This document shows, in pieces, positions 34,021 to 37,306 of a stretch of 37,306 bases of DNA. The number at the start of each line of letters is the position of its first letter. Positions within the stretch are counted from its first letter, which is position 1. The notes beneath the pieces are model-generated. The model searched no databases, was not told where the DNA came from, and saw nothing but the letters and a program-made list of their open reading frames with translations. The stretch comes from Branchiostoma floridae. Taxonomy: Eukaryota > Chordata > Leptocardii > Amphioxiformes > Branchiostomatidae. The position numbers and the translations under genes were made by a program. The stretch spans positions 23,309,626 through 23,346,931 of the forward strand of contig NC_049989.1 of NCBI RefSeq assembly GCF_000003815.2, in the 5' to 3' direction.

Positions 34021-34250
34021 ATACCCCTGTCACATTTAGCGAAAATTGATCGGACGACGATTCTGCAGCAATCGCCCGAGCCTCGCTTATAGTATATTTA
34101 TTGCACAACAATTGCACAAGGTACAAAGTATGGCTTATATGTGACAGGACGGTTTTCATGTGAAAAATATGTGCAACCCTCTGTAGATCTTAAATATGGC
34201 CAATTTTCCATCGATACGCCCGAAGATCGTGGATAATGTGACAGGGGTAT
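34021..34250. mobile_element. 230-bp MITE with TA duplication
   Basis: The ends ATACCCCTGTCACATT and AATGTGACAGGGGTAT are perfect 16-bp inverted repeats. Both sides are flanked by TA (34019-34020, 34251-34252), consistent with a Tc1/mariner-like mobiliser. There is no transposase ORF. Confidence 0.7.
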
Positions 34251-34253
34251 TAG

Positions 34254-35307
34254 AAATTTTGAAATCTGGACCCTCTGAAATTCGCTAGTACAGCTAGGAC
34301 TAGTAGTAGTAGGAGACAGAGAAGCGTGCTCGCTCGGTGACGCTCGCTACTGAATGACGGGCGATACCAACGAGCGAGCAGGCAGGGGGTTAATATCATA
34401 TCCAATTACATAGGATGTCCTTGCATTTTGTTTGGCCATCCTTTCACAATTTCCTGTATTTTCAGGGACAAATTTTGCCGGTAGACTCGGTTTGATCAAC
34501 TTTCCATCAGTGAAAATATACACAAGGGTTTCAGCTTGATTTTTGGGTGTTTCAGCTTATCTTACCGTGGGGCGACGTTAGGGCGACGTCCTCACGACCT
34601 ATTTTTGTGGGGGCGACCGCCCCCACTGTGCCGCCGCCAGTGAAAGAACCCCCAAAGTCTTTTTCAATCCGCTTCTTGATATGTTTGTTATCTCTGGCTA
34701 TGGATTGTGGGATTCAGAGAACAAACTAATGATCACTGAGGCTAAAAGGGGCAACAGAGGGGCGCTGATACAAACAGGTCTTTCATGTTGGTCAAAGACT
34801 CAAAGCCAGGTCGAATATGGCATTCGCTCTGGTGTCGATTTGCCACTTGTGACAAGAGGCCATCAGAAAATGTCTCCGAGGGAAAACCTCGGTGCGCATG
34901 TTGTCACAGCCGTTAAAACATATAAGTATATAGTTCTTCTTTCAGTTTTGTTACAGGCGGGGACTGGTTGTTTCCAGAAGAAGTAGTAGACATAGAAGTC
35001 ATTGAATGTACACCGGGGGCTGCCGCTGGAGGCCAATACTGTTGGCTGTCAGTGGGGAATTGCCATAAATTCACGAAGGCGCCTGTGGAGTATCCTTAAA
35101 ATCTCGCCCAGATGCCCCCATCCACCCTGCGTGGACACACGTGGGACAAAATCCAATATGCTCCAAGACATTAAAACTTGAGCTGTCGATATGCGTGGCA
35201 GCCAATAGAAGTACTTTCGTCCGAAAAAGTGAAGCTTTGACTTTTTGAAAGATGTGGAAAGATAAGAACATGTGTTTATGCTCCAAACGCAATCTCCTGC
35301 GCTGCCT
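34254..35307. other. No recognised gene; GC-rich palindromes
   Basis: TGCTCGCTCG/CGAGCGAGCA (34328 and 34372) and TGGGGGCG/CGCCCCCA (near 34608-34625) are short inverted repeats. The open frame 34681-34986 (101 codons) has no known domain. Confidence 0.4.
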
Positions 35308-35659
35308 AGCTCTGTAAATTTATCTAGATATGGTTGTGAAACCTGGGCACTTACACCTGATCTTTCAGTTTAATAAAATATTAGCTACCGGAAAACTCTG
35401 GGCATCATATATCAAGATCGCGTTAACAATGAGGAAATCCGCAACACAGTAGTTGAATCTACCGGACCACATGACAAACTCTTTACAACTGTGATGAAGC
35501 GCAAGCTGAGATGGTTTGGTCATGTGGCAATATCTCCAGGACCTGCAAAAGCTGTACTTAAAAGTGACAGAGGACGTCTGAAAAGGGGAAGACATTTTTG
35601 GTTGGGAAGACAACAGAATAGAATGTACCAGACTAGGCCTACCTGAAGCTATGATATAG
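35308..35659 (+). pseudogene. Decayed endonuclease/RT-type ORF2 C-terminal fragment
   Basis: From 35329 the frame reads YGCETWAL, stops (TAATAA), then continues RKTLGIIYQDRVNNEEIRN and VMKRKLRWFGHV. This is the hallmark C-terminal segment of a non-LTR retrotransposon ORF2 group (KRKLRWxGHV). A frame change after KRGR leads to GWEDNRIECTRLGLPEAM up to about 35653, then a stop. The stops and frameshift make it dead. Confidence 0.8.
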
Positions 35660-36013
35660 TAGTAAGGTGGATGAGGATGGTGGATCGACTATTCATGGAT
35701 AAGTGCAATGTTTAGCCAGGTCCATCGCTTCATGTTTTGTGCTCACTAATTTATTTCAGTACCATCACTACCACCGGCCACAGTATTGCGTACACTTAGA
35801 AGCAGTAGTGACAGTGGTTGTGTTGGTTTCTGGCCGAATGGCATAATCAAAAAAGCTGTTGAGTACACTTCGAGTCCCTTACGACTTTTCGTAATAGTGC
35901 AACAGAACCAAATTTTTTTCTTTCTATTTCCTGATCAAAGTATGTTATGGTCACGATGATTTTGCTTGTGAAAAATGTAATTTTTACACCTTGTTTTGCT
36001 ACAGGTGAGCGGA

Positions 36014-36976
36014 ATGGATCGCCGTCGGGTCGGTCTGACCCTCGTGCTGTTGTTACTGGCGGACTCGGCAAATGGCCAAGGTAGGGACGTGGTGTCAGTT
36101 CATAGTCATTCACTGTAAGTTGTCACAAACAGTGATCTAAGCCCTTAGGCGTAAAGTATCCCCACTATACACCTTTCTCACGCGGCGGCCATGATAGATC
36201 TAAAACGAGTTCAATGCGGCAAACAAAAGACTGTCCATCATAATTAGCAGTTCAACTAATGATAGCCTGCCAATTAGAAAAGCGACCAATAAGTGAAGTC
36301 CGTCAAATATGGGCATGATAATGTTTTTATTGTGCATCTCTTAAGAGACTCTGGGAACAGTAGACACTACTCTGAATTGCTACATTTTTCGGTGCATAAC
36401 ACTAGTTATAATGTTTATTATTTTATCTGATATCATGAAAATTTGTGTGGTTTGGGGAAAAACTAAATTGGACCTGAGTTTAGAAATAAGTTTTGTCTGT
36501 TTGCCTCATTGACCTCGTCTTCGATCTATCATGGCCGCCGCGTGAGAAAGGTGTCATCCTACGGTGCCATAAGATAGTATCAAAGCTGGCAGAGGAGTGA
36601 AGCCGGCCAAAGGGAGTCAAACGGGCACCGGGTCGCATACCCACTCCTTGGCCAGCTCACTCCTCTGTCAGCTTTTGATACTATCTTGTGCTACAGCAGG
36701 ATCTGCTTGGAGATTAATATGAAGACCATTCATGCCATTTATCTCCTTCTCAGACACTCCGGCATGTGGAGGTTTGCTGTCGGCTCCCCCCGGAGGTACT
36801 GTGACATCACCAAACTACCCCGGTAACTACCCCAACTCTGCAAACTGTCAGTGGACGATCACCGTGCCAGAAGGAAGCCTAGTTCTTCTCACGTTTGACA
36901 GCTTCCAAACTCAACAATATACGGACACCTTAAGCATTTACAATGGAGGCAGTGACAGTGCTCCAGAACTGCAGAG
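36014..36976 (+). CDS. Secreted or membrane CUB-domain protein, first two coding exons
   Basis: Exon 36014-36080 encodes 22 residues: a basic start (MDRRR), a hydrophobic core (LTLVLLLLA) and a small-residue cleavage area (SANG), which together form a signal peptide. It ends in phase 1 at a GTAGGG donor. Exon 36754-36976 restores the split Asp codon and encodes most of one CUB domain: CGG start, PNYPGNYPNSANCQWTI, LLTFDSFQT and DTLSIYNGG. CUB domains are extracellular binding modules of about 110 residues with paired disulfides. The domain is cut by a phase-2 donor at 36977, and the next exon lies beyond the window. An acceptor-like TGCTACAG ends at 36004, so a 5' UTR exon may lie upstream. 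The partner domains, and hence the function, are unseen. Confidence 0.85.
36169..36554. mobile_element. Foldback MITE in CUB gene intron 1
   Basis: ACACCTTTCTCACGCGGCGG (36169 on) and its reverse complement ending at 36554 form a perfect terminal inverted repeat of 32 bp around about 320 bp of AT-rich sequence. No clear target duplication is visible. Confidence 0.75.
36568..36690. repeat. Second palindrome in CUB gene intron 1
   Basis: AAGATAGTATCAAAGCTGGC (36571 on) and GCTTTTGATACTATCTT (to 36687) belong to arms of about 50 bp with few mismatches around a short centre. It begins 13 bp after the previous element and ends 63 bp before the CUB exon. Confidence 0.75.
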
Positions 36977-37306
36977 GTAATATTGGCCTGAATGTCCCAA
37001 AAGTTTTCTTTTATTACATAATTTTGGATGGTGCAGAGAGCGAGCTCTCGTGTACATTGCTAGCTACAGAAGACAGATCTTCAATATTTTCTGGTAACAT
37101 TAACAAAGACAACAAGAGTTCGTAGACCTCAGGCCTGCATGAAATGTATTGAGTTTCTGTAGACCTATTGTGTATTTTTGCCTTTTTGTCTGTGGTACGT
37201 GGTTGGAAAAATGAGCTTTTTACCGTGTTGGTTGTGCACCATGCAAAAGTCTGACTCTGAAATTCATTTTCTGAATTTGTAAGTTTGGACATGGATGAAC
37301 ATTACT
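36977..37306. other. Intron of the CUB gene, cut by window end
   Basis: Follows the GT donor at 36977-36978. No second coding exon is seen before the end of the window. Confidence 0.6.

Noticed and set aside
36169-36690. CRISPR-like or terminator-like structures from spaced palindromes
   Set aside because: Each palindrome is a separate foldback element in a eukaryotic intron; there are no regular spacers or cas genes.

Overview
This is a eukaryotic, invertebrate-type genomic window: split genes with GT-AG introns, abundant non-LTR retrotransposon debris, hairpin MITEs, microsatellites and five assembly gaps (runs of N). Gene style (long 44-residue TPR arrays joined to a DUF294-like nucleotidyltransferase, CUB proteins) and repeat style suggest a lancelet (Branchiostoma-like cephalochordate). 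That assignment is inference from family knowledge, not a database match.

Layout. (1) Bases 927-6095, plus strand: the last six visible exons of a gene encoding a protein with a cupin-like C-terminal half. All splice phases agree and give 253 codons plus a stop. Its introns hold a pogo/Tigger-like MITE, an L2/CR1-type fragment, a hairpin element with a perfect 9-bp target duplication, two related hairpins and the 3' end of a second non-LTR family. (2) Bases 7991-18640: repeat-dominated. It holds three copies (A, B, C) of one unnamed repeat. Copy B is split by a 1.9-kb damaged retrotransposon; A and C preserve the uninterrupted site. (3) Bases 24583-19477, minus strand: a five-exon gene encoding helical TPR-like repeats, then a DUF294/GlnD-type nucleotidyltransferase domain, then at least 12.4 TPR units of 44 residues. 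One -1 frame change separates the nucleotidyltransferase part from the TPR array, and a 100-N gap cuts the array. (4) Bases 24584-36004: mostly non-coding, with an element flanked by 8-bp duplications, a 145-bp satellite next to a gap, a TA-flanked MITE and an endonuclease/RT-type pseudogene fragment. (5) Bases 36014 to about 36976, plus strand: the first two coding exons (signal peptide, then a CUB domain) of a secreted or membrane protein that continues beyond the window. Two palindromic elements sit back to back in its first intron.

The three host genes show no sign of a shared pathway. The most interesting locus is the nucleotidyltransferase-TPR fusion: a putative nucleotide-transferring head on a long, tandemly duplicated protein-binding array. 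That architecture would suit a sensor or signalling protein, but its substrate and role cannot be read from sequence.
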